A stretch of 56,745 bases of DNA from an uncultured Burkholderiales bacterium (GCA_937949525.1 CALEDT010000009.1:1-56745), one strand, 5' to 3'. Shown: positions 43,450 to 52,167, counted from the stretch's first letter. Notes: generated from the letters alone by a model not told the origin. Program-made: numbers and translations.

Positions 43450-45453
43450 ATGTCCAAATCCGTCTCCCTCCTGCTCGGCGTGCACGCGCACCAACCGGTC
43501 GGCAATTTTCCGGAAGTGCTGGAGGATGCGCACCAGCGCTGCTACCGTCCCTTCCTGCAAACCCTGTACGATTACCCGCAGTTCCGCTTTGCGCTGCATT
43601 GTTCCGGCTGGCTGCTGGAGTGGCTGTTCCGGCATCATCCGGACGACATGCGTCTGTTGGTGGAGATGGCCGCGCGTGGCCAGGTCGAGTTCTTCGGCGC
43701 CGGCGACATGGAGCCGGTGCTGGCGGTGATTCCCTATCGTGACCGCATGAGTCAGCTCGCCGCCATGTCCGATCGCATCGAGCAGATCTTCAACCAGCGG
43801 CCGCAGGGTGCATGGCTCACCGAGCGGGTCTGGGAAGCCACGGTGGTGCCGGCGCTGGCCGATGCCGGCATCCGCTACGTGATGGTGGACGACTACCATT
43901 TCCTGTGCGCCGGCGCCGAGCGCGAGCGCCTGAACGGCTATCACACCACTGAGGAGGATGGGCGCCGTCTGGATCTGTTCCCCATTTCCGAGTCCTTGCG
44001 CTACCGTCTGCCGTTCTCGCCCGCGGGCGAGGCGGTGGCCTACATCGAGTCGCTGGCGGACCAATCCGGCCAGGCGGCGGCGATCTATTTCGACGACATC
44101 GAGAAGTTCGGCATCTGGCCGGAAACCCATCACTGGGTGTACGAGCGGCGCTGGCTGCGCGACTTCATCGAGGGCGTGCTGGCCTCCGAGGTCATCCGCT
44201 GCGCGCATTACCAGGATTACCACCGCGAAGCGACGACACGCGGCGTGGTCTATCTGCCCACCGTGTCCTACAGCGAAATGGGCGAGTGGACCCTGCCCGC
44301 GCCAGCCGCACGCCGCTATGGCGAACTGGTCGAGGCGGCGCGTCATGAGGGCGTGCTGGAGCGCGACCGGCCGTTCATACGCGGCGGCATCTGGAAGAAT
44401 TTCCTGACCCGCTACGCCGAGGCCAACTGGGCGCACAAGCGCATGCTGGGCCTGTCCGCGCGTCTGGCGGCGCTGCCGGCCGAGCAGGTGCGCCAGGATC
44501 TGGTGGAACTGCTGCACGAAGCCCAGGCCAACGACGCCTACTGGCACGGCCTGTTCGGCGGCATCTACCTGCCGCATCTGCGCCGTGCGGTGTGGCGCGC
44601 CATCATCGAACTGGAACGTCGCCTGGACGGCCTGCAGAGCCGGCCGGCGCATTATTCCGGCGATTTCGATCTGGACGGCGTGGACGAGATCTTCCTGTCT
44701 TCGCTGGCCCTGCAGGCGGTAGTGCGGCCCGATGGCGACGCGGCGCTGATCGAGCTGGCGAGCTACCCGCTGGCGCAGAATTTCGGCGATACGCTCAAGC
44801 GTTACCAGGAGCATTATCACCACAAGGCGGCCAGCGGCGTCAGCACCCGTCATGAAGGCGAGGGCATCGCCTCTGCGCACGACGTGGTGCGTTTCAAACA
44901 CGACATCAAGCCCGCGGATCTGGTGCCCGACACGCGCTCGCGCGGGCTGTTCGCCGAGACCTGGACCGATTTCGAGGCCAAGACGCCGGTCAGTTACGGC
45001 AGCCACGTGGTACAGGGCGGTGCCGTGCTGTGCATGGGCGAGGCCGGGCGGGTGCGGGTGGCCAAGATCTACAGCGTGCGCGACAACGCCGTGATGGTTG
45101 CGCTCAAGACGGTCGGCAACGGCCGCCTGTCCACCCGTCTCAATCTCGCCATGCCCTGTTGCGACGGTCCGGCCGGCCGCTACGTGGTCGACGGCGGGAT
45201 CGCCGGCGGTTTCGGCCAGGAATTCACCTGGAAGAATCTGCGTGCCCTGGCGCTGGAAGACCACTACCTGGGCGCCGCGGTGCGCATCGCCACCGACCGC
45301 CCCGCGCGCGTGCGCGCCCGGCCCCATTACACCGTGTCGCAGTCCGAAGCCGGCTTCGAAAAGATCATGCAGGCGGTGGAACTGACGCTCACCTGGGAAG
45401 TGGAAGACGCCACCGAGATGCAGGTGCGGCTGGAGATCGACCGACTTGGGTAG
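43450..45453 (+). CDS. GH57 4-alpha-glucanotransferase (amylomaltase-like, Thermococcus type)
   Basis: A 667-residue GH57 enzyme. VHAHQPVGNFPEV (residues 10-22) is the family N-terminus; the nucleophile Glu lies in AWLTERVWE (about residue 123) and the acid/base Asp in IYFDDIEKFG (about 215), as in Thermococcus litoralis 4-alpha-glucanotransferase. The C-terminal half has the DUF1925/DUF1926-like beta-rich regions, for example GDFDLDGVDEI and TWTDFEAKTPVSYG. It would disproportionate maltodextrins made from glycogen. No ribosome-binding site is visible before the ATG. Confidence 0.88.
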   Translation: MSKSVSLLLGVHAHQPVGNFPEVLEDAHQRCYRPFLQTLYDYPQFRFALHCSGWLLEWLFRHHPDDMRLLVEMAARGQVEFFGAGDMEPVLAVIPYRDRMSQLAAMSDRIEQIFNQRPQGAWLTERVWEATVVPALADAGIRYVMVDDYHFLCAGAERERLNGYHTTEEDGRRLDLFPISESLRYRLPFSPAGEAVAYIESLADQSGQAAAIYFDDIEKFGIWPETHHWVYERRWLRDFIEGVLASEVIRCAHYQDYHREATTRGVVYLPTVSYSEMGEWTLPAPAARRYGELVEAARHEGVLERDRPFIRGGIWKNFLTRYAEANWAHKRMLGLSARLAALPAEQVRQDLVELLHEAQANDAYWHGLFGGIYLPHLRRAVWRAIIELERRLDGLQSRPAHYSGDFDLDGVDEIFLSSLALQAVVRPDGDAALIELASYPLAQNFGDTLKRYQEHYHHKAASGVSTRHEGEGIASAHDVVRFKHDIKPADLVPDTRSRGLFAETWTDFEAKTPVSYGSHVVQGGAVLCMGEAGRVRVAKIYSVRDNAVMVALKTVGNGRLSTRLNLAMPCCDGPAGRYVVDGGIAGGFGQEFTWKNLRALALEDHYLGAAVRIATDRPARVRARPHYTVSQSEAGFEKIMQAVELTLTWEVEDATEMQVRLEIDRLG

Positions 45454-45494
45454 GGGCAGTCCGCGGCGCTTACACCGTATTCAGGAGATACGAC

Positions 45495-45986
45495 ATGAGT
45501 GATGACATCGTCAGCCACGGCAAGGTGGTGTACATGACCTATTCGGTACTGGCCGAGGATGGTCGCATCATGGGCCAGCAGGACATGCCCACCGGCTACG
45601 TGCACGGCGCCGGCAGCGGTTTGTTCAGCGAAATCGAGGCCGGCCTGGAAGGACACCGGCCCGGTGAGCGCGTGGAAGTGCGCATGACGCCGGAGAACGC
45701 GTTCGGCCCGTCCGATCCGGCGCTGGTCATCGTCCAGGATCTGGCCGACGTGCCGCCGCCTTACCGGCGCCTGGGCGCGGAGGCGGAATTCCAGAACGAG
45801 CAGGGCGAGGTGGTCACCTTCCGCGTGGTCAAGATCGCCGACGGTCAGGTCACGCTCGACGGCAACCACCCCCTGGCCGGGCAGAACGCCACCTGCGTAG
45901 TGGACATCGTCTCCGTGCGCGACGCCACGCCGGAGGAAATGCAGACCGGCTTCCCCGCCGAGCAGGGACCGCCCAAGCTGCATTGA
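45495..45986 (+). CDS. SlyD-like FKBP-type peptidyl-prolyl isomerase
   Basis: A 163-residue FKBP protein with the flap (IF) insert of SlyD. It has VVYMTYSVLAEDGRIM, GYVHGAGSGLFSEIEAGLEG, the RMTPENAFGPSDP segment and NHPLAGQNATCVVDIVSVRDATPEE. It should catalyse proline isomerisation and act as a chaperone. It lacks the His/Cys-rich metal-binding tail of E. coli SlyD. The ATG at 45495 follows AGGAG; a longer frame through the GH57 gene is a shadow. Confidence 0.9.
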   Translation: MSDDIVSHGKVVYMTYSVLAEDGRIMGQQDMPTGYVHGAGSGLFSEIEAGLEGHRPGERVEVRMTPENAFGPSDPALVIVQDLADVPPPYRRLGAEAEFQNEQGEVVTFRVVKIADGQVTLDGNHPLAGQNATCVVDIVSVRDATPEEMQTGFPAEQGPPKLH

Positions 45987-46003
45987 ACCTGAAAACCACA
46001 GTC

Positions 46004-46063
46004 GACCACTGTTCGGCCCTCGTAAGGCCACAGTGGGTCGGGTGGTCGCGATCGCGGTCACCC
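46004..46063. terminator. Two stem-loops between convergent slyD-like and DNA glycosylase genes
   Basis: The first hairpin (46004-46039) pairs GACC-ACTGT with ACAGTGGGTC (one bulge) around an inner GGCC/GGCC stem. The second (46040-46063) pairs GGGTG with CACCC around the palindrome CGCGATCGCG. They fill the 71-base gap between two converging genes and could end transcription in both directions, but no T tract is present. Confidence 0.45.
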
Positions 46064-46624
46064 GGCGGCTGAGCCCGCTACGCGCCCGGTTTCCGGTCGC
46101 CGGTCAGCCGCCGGCCCGGCCAGCGCCGGCAGCAACTGCGCCAGCCACAGGTCGCGTTTCTCCTGCCAGCCGCGTGCCGCGTGCGCCGGGCTGGTGGACG
46201 GCAGGCGCGCATAGCGTAACGGCCGGTTGCGCAAGCCCGGCATGACCAGGCGGCGGAAGTAAGCTTCGGCCGCGCCACCGTTGAACAGCACCAGCCGGAT
46301 ACCGACGTGCGCGTCCAGGAAGCCGGCGAAATCGTGGGCGCGCACGCTGTCGCGCGCGATGGCGGTATCCAGGCTGCCGGCACGTCGGCACTCGGCGATC
46401 ACGTCCCACAAGGCGATGCCGGTATCGCACAGTCCGGCGATGCGCTGCGCGTAGGCGGCGTGCGCGGGCACGCCGGTGACCTCGGCCATGATGCGCCAGA
46501 ACGGGTTGCGCGGATGGGCGTAGTACTCGCCGGCGCGCAGCGAGGCCACGCCGGGCATGCTGCCGAGGATCAGCACGCGTGCATCCGCTGCCGCCACCGG
46601 CGGAAAGCCGCTGATCCGGCTCAC
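46058..46624 (-). CDS. Uracil/deoxyinosine DNA glycosylase-fold protein (DNA-deoxyinosine glycosylase)
   Basis: A 188-residue protein of the uracil-DNA-glycosylase superfamily, of the small deoxyinosine-glycosylase type. ISGFPPVAAADARVLILGSMPGVASL (N-terminus) holds the GSMPG motif I, YYAHPRNPFWRIM follows and LPSTSPAHA is the late SPAH motif. It would remove deaminated bases in DNA repair. The start is GTG at 46624, whose last two bases overlap the TGA of nadC (GTGA), so it is the last gene of the vapB-vapC-nadC unit. A longer upstream open frame is a shadow of nadC. Confidence 0.87.
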   Translation of the reverse strand: MSRISGFPPVAAADARVLILGSMPGVASLRAGEYYAHPRNPFWRIMAEVTGVPAHAAYAQRIAGLCDTGIALWDVIAECRRAGSLDTAIARDSVRAHDFAGFLDAHVGIRLVLFNGGAAEAYFRRLVMPGLRNRPLRYARLPSTSPAHAARGWQEKRDLWLAQLLPALAGPAADRRPETGRVAGSAAG

Positions 46625-47466
46625 TGCAGACGCATGGACAGGTCGATGGCCTGCACCGATTTGGTCAGGCTGCCCACGGAGATGCGATCCACCCCGGTCT
46701 CGGCAATGGCCCGCACCGTCGCCAGCGTGACGCCGCCGGAAGCCTCCAGTTGCGCGCGGCCGGCGTTCAGCGCCACCGCCGCGCGCAGGCCGGCGAGGTC
46801 GAAATTGTCCAGCAGGATCAGCCTGGCGCCGGCCTGCAGGGCTTCCTCCAACTGCGCCAGGGTTTCCACCTCGATCTGCACCGGCATACCCGGCCAGGCC
46901 AACTCGAACGCCGCGCGTAGCGCGGCGCCGACCCCCCCGGCTGCGGCGATGTGGTTCTCCTTGATGAGGATGCCGTCGTACAGGCCGACCCTCTGGTTTT
47001 CGCCGCCGCCGCAACGCACCGCGTACTTCTGCGCCAGACGCAGGCCCGGCAGGGTCTTGCGCGTGTCATGGATCTTCGTGCCGGTGCCGGCCACTGCGTC
47101 CACGTAACGGCGCGTTTGCGTGGCCACGGCGGACAGGGTCTGCAGGAAGTTGAGCGCCGGCCGCTCGGCGGTGAGCAGGGCGCGCGCCTTGCCGGTGATT
47201 GCGCACAGGGTCTGGCCGGCCTGGATGGGTTCGCCATCCGCGGCTTGCCAGATCACCTCGACGTCGGCATCCAGGGCGCGGAAGCAGGCATCGAACCAGG
47301 CGGTGCCGCACAGCACCGCGTCCTCGCGTGCGATCACCCGCGCCCGGCCGACGGTGTGCGCGGGGATCAGTTGCGCGGTCACATCGCCCGTACCGATGTC
47401 CTCGTCCAAGGCTGCGCGCACGTTGGCGCGGATGGCGTTACCGAGACGGGTGTCCGGGGCGTGCAT
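46621..47466 (-). CDS. nadC: Nicotinate-nucleotide diphosphorylase (carboxylating)
   Basis: A 281-residue quinolinate phosphoribosyltransferase in de novo NAD synthesis. Family marks are VTAQLIP near the N-terminus, LTAERPALNFLQTLSAVAT, HDTRKTLPGLRLAQKYAVRCGG and the phosphate-binding Gly-rich stretch IAETGVDRISVGSLTKSVQAIDLSM. The start lies four bases after the vapC stop and the stop overlaps the glycosylase start. nadA and nadB are not in the window. Confidence 0.95.
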   Translation of the reverse strand: MHAPDTRLGNAIRANVRAALDEDIGTGDVTAQLIPAHTVGRARVIAREDAVLCGTAWFDACFRALDADVEVIWQAADGEPIQAGQTLCAITGKARALLTAERPALNFLQTLSAVATQTRRYVDAVAGTGTKIHDTRKTLPGLRLAQKYAVRCGGGENQRVGLYDGILIKENHIAAAGGVGAALRAAFELAWPGMPVQIEVETLAQLEEALQAGARLILLDNFDLAGLRAAVALNAGRAQLEASGGVTLATVRAIAETGVDRISVGSLTKSVQAIDLSMRLQ

Positions 47467-47470
47467 GGGC

Positions 47471-47875
47471 TCAGTCGTTCAGGGCCAGCAGGCGCAGGCC
47501 GGGCAGGCCGGCGAAGTCGGCGCCGTTCAGCGTCAACAGAGCGTAGCCTTGTTCTATGGCCTGGGCGGCGATCCACAGGTCGTTGTAGCGCGGCCGGGGT
47601 GAGCGGCCGGACTGCCTGACCGCGGCAGCGAGCACGCCGAAGGCGGCGGCGGTCAGACGGGTCACTTCCAGCACCGGGCGGGTTTCGATCTGGCGCAGCG
47701 TCGCGGCGCGGGATGCGCGCTCGGCGGGGTCGGCGCAGGCTTCCACCCCGAAACCGAGTTCACCCAAGGTGATGACGGAGGTGAACACGGGGCTGTCGCC
47801 GGTGGCGGCCACCACGGCTTCCTTCCGCAGCCGGCCGCTGGCGAGCCCGATCCAGATGCAACTGTCCAGGATCAC
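47471..47875 (-). CDS. vapC: VapC-like PIN-domain toxin
   Basis: A 134-residue PIN-domain ribonuclease of type II toxin-antitoxin systems. The acidic residues are Asp4 (ILDSCIWIG), Glu39 (ITLGELGFG), Asp99 (RYNDLWIAA) and Asp120 near the end (TLNGADF). The start is GTG overlapping the antitoxin stop (GTGA), a normal TA coupling; a longer open frame upstream is the antitoxin in another frame. The next gene, nadC, begins only four bases after its stop. Target RNA is unknown. Confidence 0.9.
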   Translation of the reverse strand: MILDSCIWIGLASGRLRKEAVVAATGDSPVFTSVITLGELGFGVEACADPAERASRAATLRQIETRPVLEVTRLTAAAFGVLAAAVRQSGRSPRPRYNDLWIAAQAIEQGYALLTLNGADFAGLPGLRLLALND

Positions 47876-48126
47876 CCCCACGGGTCCGCCACCGCTTCGT
47901 CGAAGGCGTTGCGGCTGTTCCGCAACCAATCCGCGGCCTGTTCGGCGGTGAGCAGGGGCTGGAAGCCCGCCAAGGCCTGGCTGGCGGTCATCGCCGGAAG
48001 CGGCGGCACGATGCGGGCGATGGCCACGTGATTGCGCTCGACCAGGACGGTTTCGCCCCGGCCGGCCACGGCATCCAGGATTTTCCGCGTGTTGCGGGCG
48101 AGATCGGTGGCGGTGATGGTTTGCAT
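47872..48126 (-). CDS. vapB: Phd/YefM-type antitoxin
   Basis: An 84-residue antitoxin of the Phd/YefM family. The N-terminal DNA-binding fold is MQTITATDLARNTRKILDAVAGRGETVLVERNHVAIARIVP, with the ARNTRKIL helix and strands. The C-terminal part (AGFQPLLTAEQAADWLRNSRNAFDEAVADPWG) should neutralise VapC. An inverted repeat 35-57 bases upstream is a likely operator for autorepression. Confidence 0.9.
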   Translation of the reverse strand: MQTITATDLARNTRKILDAVAGRGETVLVERNHVAIARIVPPLPAMTASQALAGFQPLLTAEQAADWLRNSRNAFDEAVADPWG

Positions 48127-48160
48127 GCGTCGTTTGGGGCAGGTGGATGCGCAGCATGAT

Positions 48161-48183
48161 ACATAGAAGATGTTCTGCTATGT
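48161..48183 (-). promoter_or_regulatory. Inverted repeat upstream of vapB, possible autoregulatory operator
   Basis: ACATAG (48161-48166) and CTATGT (48178-48183) are separated by 11 bases in the AT-rich leader of vapB. TA complexes of this type repress their own promoter at such palindromes. The minus strand here reads TATGTATCAT, a possible -10 region. It is inferred from location only. Confidence 0.4.
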
Positions 48184-48244
48184 AATCTGCAAATCCACTC
48201 GCCGTCACCGGCGAAACCTGCTCGCGCTGCAATGGACGATCTGT

Positions 48245-48272
48245 CTTGAAAACCCCACGGTCTTCCCCATTT
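48245..48272 (+). promoter_or_regulatory. Sigma-32 heat-shock promoter of clpB
   Basis: CTTGAAA (48245-48251) and CCCCATTT (48265-48272) are separated by 13 bases, a full match to the sigma-32 (RpoH) consensus CTTGAAA-N11-16-CCCCATNT. It lies about 32 bases before the clpB start, so transcription should begin near 48280. Confidence 0.88.
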
Positions 48273-48303
48273 GCGAGTCAATCATCCGAATTGGGAGCAA
48301 CCC

Positions 48304-50898
48304 ATGCGTTTCGACAAACTCACCACGCCGTTCCAGTCCGCCATCCAGGACGCGCAAAGCCTGGCGTTGGGCAACGACAACCCGTACATCGAGCCGGTGC
48401 ATTTGCTGGCCGCGCTGATCAACCAGGAAGGCGGCTCCGCCCGGCCCATCCTGCAAAAGGCCGGTGCGCGCCTGCCCTCGCTGGTCTCCGGTCTGCAGAA
48501 CGCGATGAACCGGCTGCCCAAGGTGGAGGGCACGGGCGGCGAAATCCAGCCGTCCAAGGAGCTCATCAACCTGTTCAACCTGACCGACAAGGAAGCCAGC
48601 AAGCGCGGCGACCAGTTCATCGCCAGCGAGCTGTTCCTGCTCGCGGCGGTGGACGACAAGGGCGAGGCCGGCCGTCTGCTGCGCGACAACGGTGTCGCGC
48701 GCAAGGCGCTGGAAGCAGCCATCGCCGAGGTGCGCGGCGGCGCCGGCGTGGATAGCCAGGAAGCGGAAGGCCAGCGCCAGGCCCTGGCCAAGTACACGCT
48801 GGATCTGACCGAGCGCGCGCGGCAGGGCAAGCTCGATCCCGTCATCGGCCGCGACGACGAGATCCGCCGCGCCATCCAGGTGCTGCAACGGCGCACCAAG
48901 AACAATCCGGTGCTGATCGGCGAGCCCGGCGTGGGCAAGACCGCCATCGTCGAGGGTCTGGCGCAGCGCATCGTCAACGGCGAGGTGCCGGAGACGCTGA
49001 AGAACAAGCGCGTGCTGGTGCTGGACATGGCCGGGCTGTTAGCCGGTGCCAAGTATCGTGGCGAGTTCGAGGAGCGGCTCAAGGCCGTGTTGAAGGAGGT
49101 AGCCGCCGACGAGGGCCGCATCATCCTGTTCATCGACGAACTGCACACCATGGTCGGCGCCGGCAAGGCGGAAGGCGCGATCGATGCCGGCAACATGTTG
49201 AAGCCCGCGCTGGCGCGCGGCGAATTGCACTGCATCGGCGCCACGACGCTGGACGAATACCGCAAATACATCGAAAAGGACGCCGCCTTGGAGCGCCGTT
49301 TCCAGAAGGTGCTGGTGGACGAACCCAGCGTGGAAGCCACCATCGCCATTCTACGCGGCCTGCAGGAAAAATATGAGCTGCACCACGGCGTGGACATCAC
49401 CGACCCGGCCATCGTCGCCGCCGCGGAACTCTCGCACCGCTACATCACCGACCGCTTCCTGCCGGACAAGGCCATCGACCTCATCGACGAAGCCGCCAGC
49501 CGCATCAAGATGGAGATCGACTCCAAGCCGGAGGCGATGGACAAGCTCGACCGCCGCCTGATCCAGCTCAAGATCGAACGCGAGGCGGTGAAGAAGGAAA
49601 AGGACGAAGCCAGCAGGAAGCGTTTGTCCCTGCTGGAGGACGAGATCCGCAAGCTCGAGAAGGAATACGCCGACCTGGAGGAAATCTGGAAGGCCGAGAA
49701 GGCCGTGGTGCAGGGTTCCGCCCACGTCAAGGAAGAGATCGACCAGTTGCGCGCGCAGATGGCCGAACTGCAACGCAAGGGCCAGTTCGACAAGGTCGCC
49801 GAGATCCAATACGGCAAGCTGCCCGCCCTGGAGGCCCGGCTGAAACAAGCCGAGGCGGGCGAGGGCAAGCAGGAATTCAAGCTGCTGCGTACCCAGGTGG
49901 GCGCCGAGGAGATCGCCGAGGTGGTGAGCCGCGCCACCGGCATTCCCGTGGCCAAACTGGTGCAGGGCGAACGCGACAAGCTTTTGGCCATGGAAGAGCG
50001 CATCCACCAGCGTGTGGTCGGCCAGGACGAAGCCGTGCGCCTGGTGTCCGACGCCATCCGCCGCTCGCGCGCGGGTCTGTCCGATCCCAACCGGCCCTAT
50101 GGGTCTTTCCTGTTCCTCGGGCCCACCGGTGTCGGCAAGACCGAGCTGTGCAAGGCCCTGGCCGAATTCCTGTTCGACAGCCAGGACCATCTCATCCGCG
50201 TGGACATGAGCGAGTTCATGGAGAAACACTCCGTCGCCCGCCTGATTGGCGCGCCGCCGGGCTACGTCGGCTACGAGGAGGGCGGCTATCTCACCGAGGC
50301 GGTGCGGCGTAAACCGTACAGCGTGATCCTGCTCGACGAGGTGGAAAAGGCTCATCCCGACGTGTTCAACGTCCTGCTGCAGGTGCTGGACGACGGCCGC
50401 ATGACCGACGGCCAGGGGCGCACCGTGGATTTCAAGAACACCGTCATCGTGATGACCAGTAACCTCGGCAGCCAGATGATCCAGAGCATGGCCGGCGACG
50501 ACTACCAGGTGATCAAGCTGGCGGTGATGGCCGAGGTGAAGACCTACTTCCGGCCCGAGTTCATCAACCGCAGCGACGAAGTGGTGGTGTTCCATGCCTT
50601 GGACGAAGCGCACATCGCCGACATCGCCCGCATCCAGTTGCACTATCTGGAGGCGCGCATTGCCAAGATGGACATGAAACTGGAAGTGTCCGACGCGGCG
50701 CTGAAGGAACTCGCCAAGGAAGGCTTCGATCCGGTGTTCGGCGCGCGGCCACTGAAGCGGGCCATCCAGCAGCGCATCGAAAACCCGCTGGCGAAAGAGA
50801 TCCTCGCCGGCCGCTTCGCGCCCAAGGACATCATCCGGGTGGACGCGGTCAACGGTCAGATCGTGTTCGAGCAGGTGATGGAGGCGGAGGTGGTGTGA
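48304..50898 (+). CDS. clpB: ATP-dependent chaperone ClpB
   Basis: An 864-residue Hsp100 disaggregase. The N-domain (residues 1-145) is followed by AAA-1 with Walker [10 protein letters not shown] and Walker B FIDELH, then the coiled-coil middle domain (about 400-525, rich in Lys/Glu with [12 protein letters not shown]). AAA-2 has Walker [10 protein letters not shown] and Walker [10 protein letters not shown], and an Arg-bearing C-terminal [15 protein letters not shown]. It works with DnaK to dissolve protein aggregates. A GGGAG Shine-Dalgarno stands before the ATG at 48304. Confidence 0.97.
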   Translation: MRFDKLTTPFQSAIQDAQSLALGNDNPYIEPVHLLAALINQEGGSARPILQKAGARLPSLVSGLQNAMNRLPKVEGTGGEIQPSKELINLFNLTDKEASKRGDQFIASELFLLAAVDDKGEAGRLLRDNGVARKALEAAIAEVRGGAGVDSQEAEGQRQALAKYTLDLTERARQGKLDPVIGRDDEIRRAIQVLQRRTKNNPVLIGEPGVGKTAIVEGLAQRIVNGEVPETLKNKRVLVLDMAGLLAGAKYRGEFEERLKAVLKEVAADEGRIILFIDELHTMVGAGKAEGAIDAGNMLKPALARGELHCIGATTLDEYRKYIEKDAALERRFQKVLVDEPSVEATIAILRGLQEKYELHHGVDITDPAIVAAAELSHRYITDRFLPDKAIDLIDEAASRIKMEIDSKPEAMDKLDRRLIQLKIEREAVKKEKDEASRKRLSLLEDEIRKLEKEYADLEEIWKAEKAVVQGSAHVKEEIDQLRAQMAELQRKGQFDKVAEIQYGKLPALEARLKQAEAGEGKQEFKLLRTQVGAEEIAEVVSRATGIPVAKLVQGERDKLLAMEERIHQRVVGQDEAVRLVSDAIRRSRAGLSDPNRPYGSFLFLGPTGVGKTELCKALAEFLFDSQDHLIRVDMSEFMEKHSVARLIGAPPGYVGYEEGGYLTEAVRRKPYSVILLDEVEKAHPDVFNVLLQVLDDGRMTDGQGRTVDFKNTVIVMTSNLGSQMIQSMAGDDYQVIKLAVMAEVKTYFRPEFINRSDEVVVFHALDEAHIADIARIQLHYLEARIAKMDMKLEVSDAALKELAKEGFDPVFGARPLKRAIQQRIENPLAKEILAGRFAPKDIIRVDAVNGQIVFEQVMEAEVV

Positions 50899-50905
50899 TT
50901 CGCAA

Positions 50906-50938
50906 CGGGTGGGCGGCGATGCTTTGGCCGTCCACCCG
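50906..50938 (+). terminator. Stem-loop after clpB, no U tract
   Basis: CGGGTGG-GCGGC pairs with GCCGT-CCACCCG, giving 12 bp (one G-T) around a nine-base loop, eight bases after the clpB stop. Lack of a T run suggests partial termination or mRNA stabilisation before the next small gene. Confidence 0.4.
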
Positions 50939-50969
50939 CCGCCTGGCGGGACAACGAAAGGATGCACGG

Positions 50970-51194
50970 ATGCGCGTGGTCGGAAATCTCCAGTGGCAGG
51001 AACTCGCCGCAAGCCCCGAGGAAGCCATGCAGCGGGGTGTTCGGCTGGACGCACTGACTCGCCTGCCAGGCATGCCGGATTTTCAGCCGCGAGGCGTCTT
51101 TCGTGGCAGCCACGCCTACTTTGCCGCGATGGACGAGGAGAAGGCGCTTAACCGGCAAGCCTGGTTCCAGCAACATGCAAAACGACCTGCTTGA
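50970..51194 (+). CDS. Small protein of unknown function, partner of the nucleotidyltransferase
   Basis: A 74-residue protein starting with ATG at 50970 after AAAGGA. It has no membrane helix. The C-terminal part reads GVFRGSHAYFAAMDEEKALNRQAWFQQH. I do not recognise it as a named family, and 74 residues is too short for a HEPN (HepT-type) partner, although RQAWFQQH has an R-x6-H pattern. It overlaps the next gene by 20 bases, which suggests a functional pair as in toxin-antitoxin or nucleotidyltransferase modules. Confidence 0.65.
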   Translation: MRVVGNLQWQELAASPEEAMQRGVRLDALTRLPGMPDFQPRGVFRGSHAYFAAMDEEKALNRQAWFQQHAKRPA

Positions 51195-51639
51195 GGTCTG
51201 CCGGGCCCTGCAGGAACACGGGGTCCGCTACATCCTGGTGGGCGGCCATGCCGTGCGCCTCAACGGCATTGTGCGCGCCACCGAGGACGTGGACATCCTG
51301 GTCCCCTTCGATATGGACAATGGTCGGCGACTGATCGAGGGTTTTAGCTTCCTTGAATCCGCCCGGGACATGGACCCGGCCTGGTTCAGCCGGGAAGCCA
51401 ATGAGCCGGACGTGGAGAACATCCGCGTCGCCGACCGCATTGTCATCGACATCCTTTTCGCGGTGAACGGGGAGACCTTCGACAGCCTTCAGCCCCATGT
51501 TCGCGTGCTGGAACTGGAGGGGGTGGCCATACCGGTTCTGGACATCGACGGCCTGCTCAAGGCCAAGACGGATTACCGGGAGAAGGATGTGCTGGACAAG
51601 GCCATGCTGCGGCGGCTGAAGGCCGGCCAGCGGGATTGA
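51175..51639 (+). CDS. Pol-beta-fold nucleotidyltransferase (MNT/AbiEii-like)
   Basis: A 154-residue minimal nucleotidyltransferase. The family motif is Gly23-Gly24 in ILVGGHAVRLNG, then Asp38-Val-Asp40 in EDVDILVPF, with a third acidic residue Asp92 in RIVIDILFA. The rest of the protein contains VLDIDGLLKAKTDYREKDVLDKAMLRRL, a C-terminal helix typical of this group. Related enzymes occur in MntA/HepT and AbiE-type toxin systems as adenylyl- or nucleotidyl-transferases, but the cognate target here is unknown. It overlaps the 74-residue gene upstream; no HEPN partner follows. Confidence 0.8.
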   Translation: MQNDLLEVCRALQEHGVRYILVGGHAVRLNGIVRATEDVDILVPFDMDNGRRLIEGFSFLESARDMDPAWFSREANEPDVENIRVADRIVIDILFAVNGETFDSLQPHVRVLELEGVAIPVLDIDGLLKAKTDYREKDVLDKAMLRRLKAGQRD

Positions 51640-51879
51640 CATCGTCTGCGGGCGCTCGGGGGAGGGGGCAAGGGCAATTCCGGTGGTCTGGGTCACCGGA
51701 CCTTGACGAACGTTTGCCACCAAGAACGACCCGGAGGATACCGAACCCACCCCGTTTCAGCGCGCCAGCCCCTCACGGAAAAACCTTCGCCCCCCACCGG
51801 CCATTTCGATCTTGCCCAAGAGCGGACATTTCTGCTTTGCCTCGACAGTGCGGATTCTTGGTAAGTCCCTCGCCGAGTC
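51640..51879. other. Gene-free stretch between the nucleotidyltransferase gene and the clpB fragment
   Basis: No credible coding region on either strand. It holds a U-less stem-loop, TCCGGTG/CACCGGA (51679-51685 with 51694-51700), 39 bases after the nucleotidyltransferase stop. The remainder shows no pattern I can name. Confidence 0.5.
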
Positions 51880-52064
51880 TCGGACGAAGTGGAAAAGGCC
51901 CACCGTGACGTGTTCAACGTACGGTTGCAGGTGCTGGCCGCCGGTCGCATGACCGACGGCCAGGGGCGCACCGTGGACTTCAACAACACCGTCATCGTAA
52001 TGACCAGCAACCTCGGCAGAGCGATGATCCGGAACATCGCCCGCGATGGTCATATCCAGGTCAG
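51880..52064 (+). pseudogene. Decayed fragment homologous to clpB AAA-2
   Basis: This segment encodes [18 protein letters not shown]...[23 protein letters not shown], clearly homologous to clpB residues around its AAA-2 Walker B and sensor region (50335-50500). By hand alignment, the best 162 bases differ at about 23 positions. Several changes hit conserved residues (LDDGR is LAAGR here). Nothing of the ClpB N-domain or the rest of AAA-2 is present on either side. Many differences are synonymous, so it was probably coding for some time, or came from a different clpB. Confidence 0.85.
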
Positions 52065-52167
52065 CAGGCCGGGCGACGCTCGTCGTCGACGGCATGGTAG
52101 CGTGGAACGGTCTGCGGCGCCGCACGCACGCTTGCCGGCCCGCCGAATGACCGGTGGGCCCGCCGGC

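Noticed and set aside
42457-45327. 956-codon open frame on the minus strand across both GH57 genes
   Set aside because: Antisense shadow: the translation is His/Gln/Arg-rich without domains, while the plus strand encodes two recognisable GH57 enzymes.
50970-51194. HEPN (HepT-like) toxin assignment for the 74-residue protein from its R-x6-H pattern
   Set aside because: The protein is too short for the HEPN helical bundle and no other HEPN feature is visible, so the pattern is probably chance.
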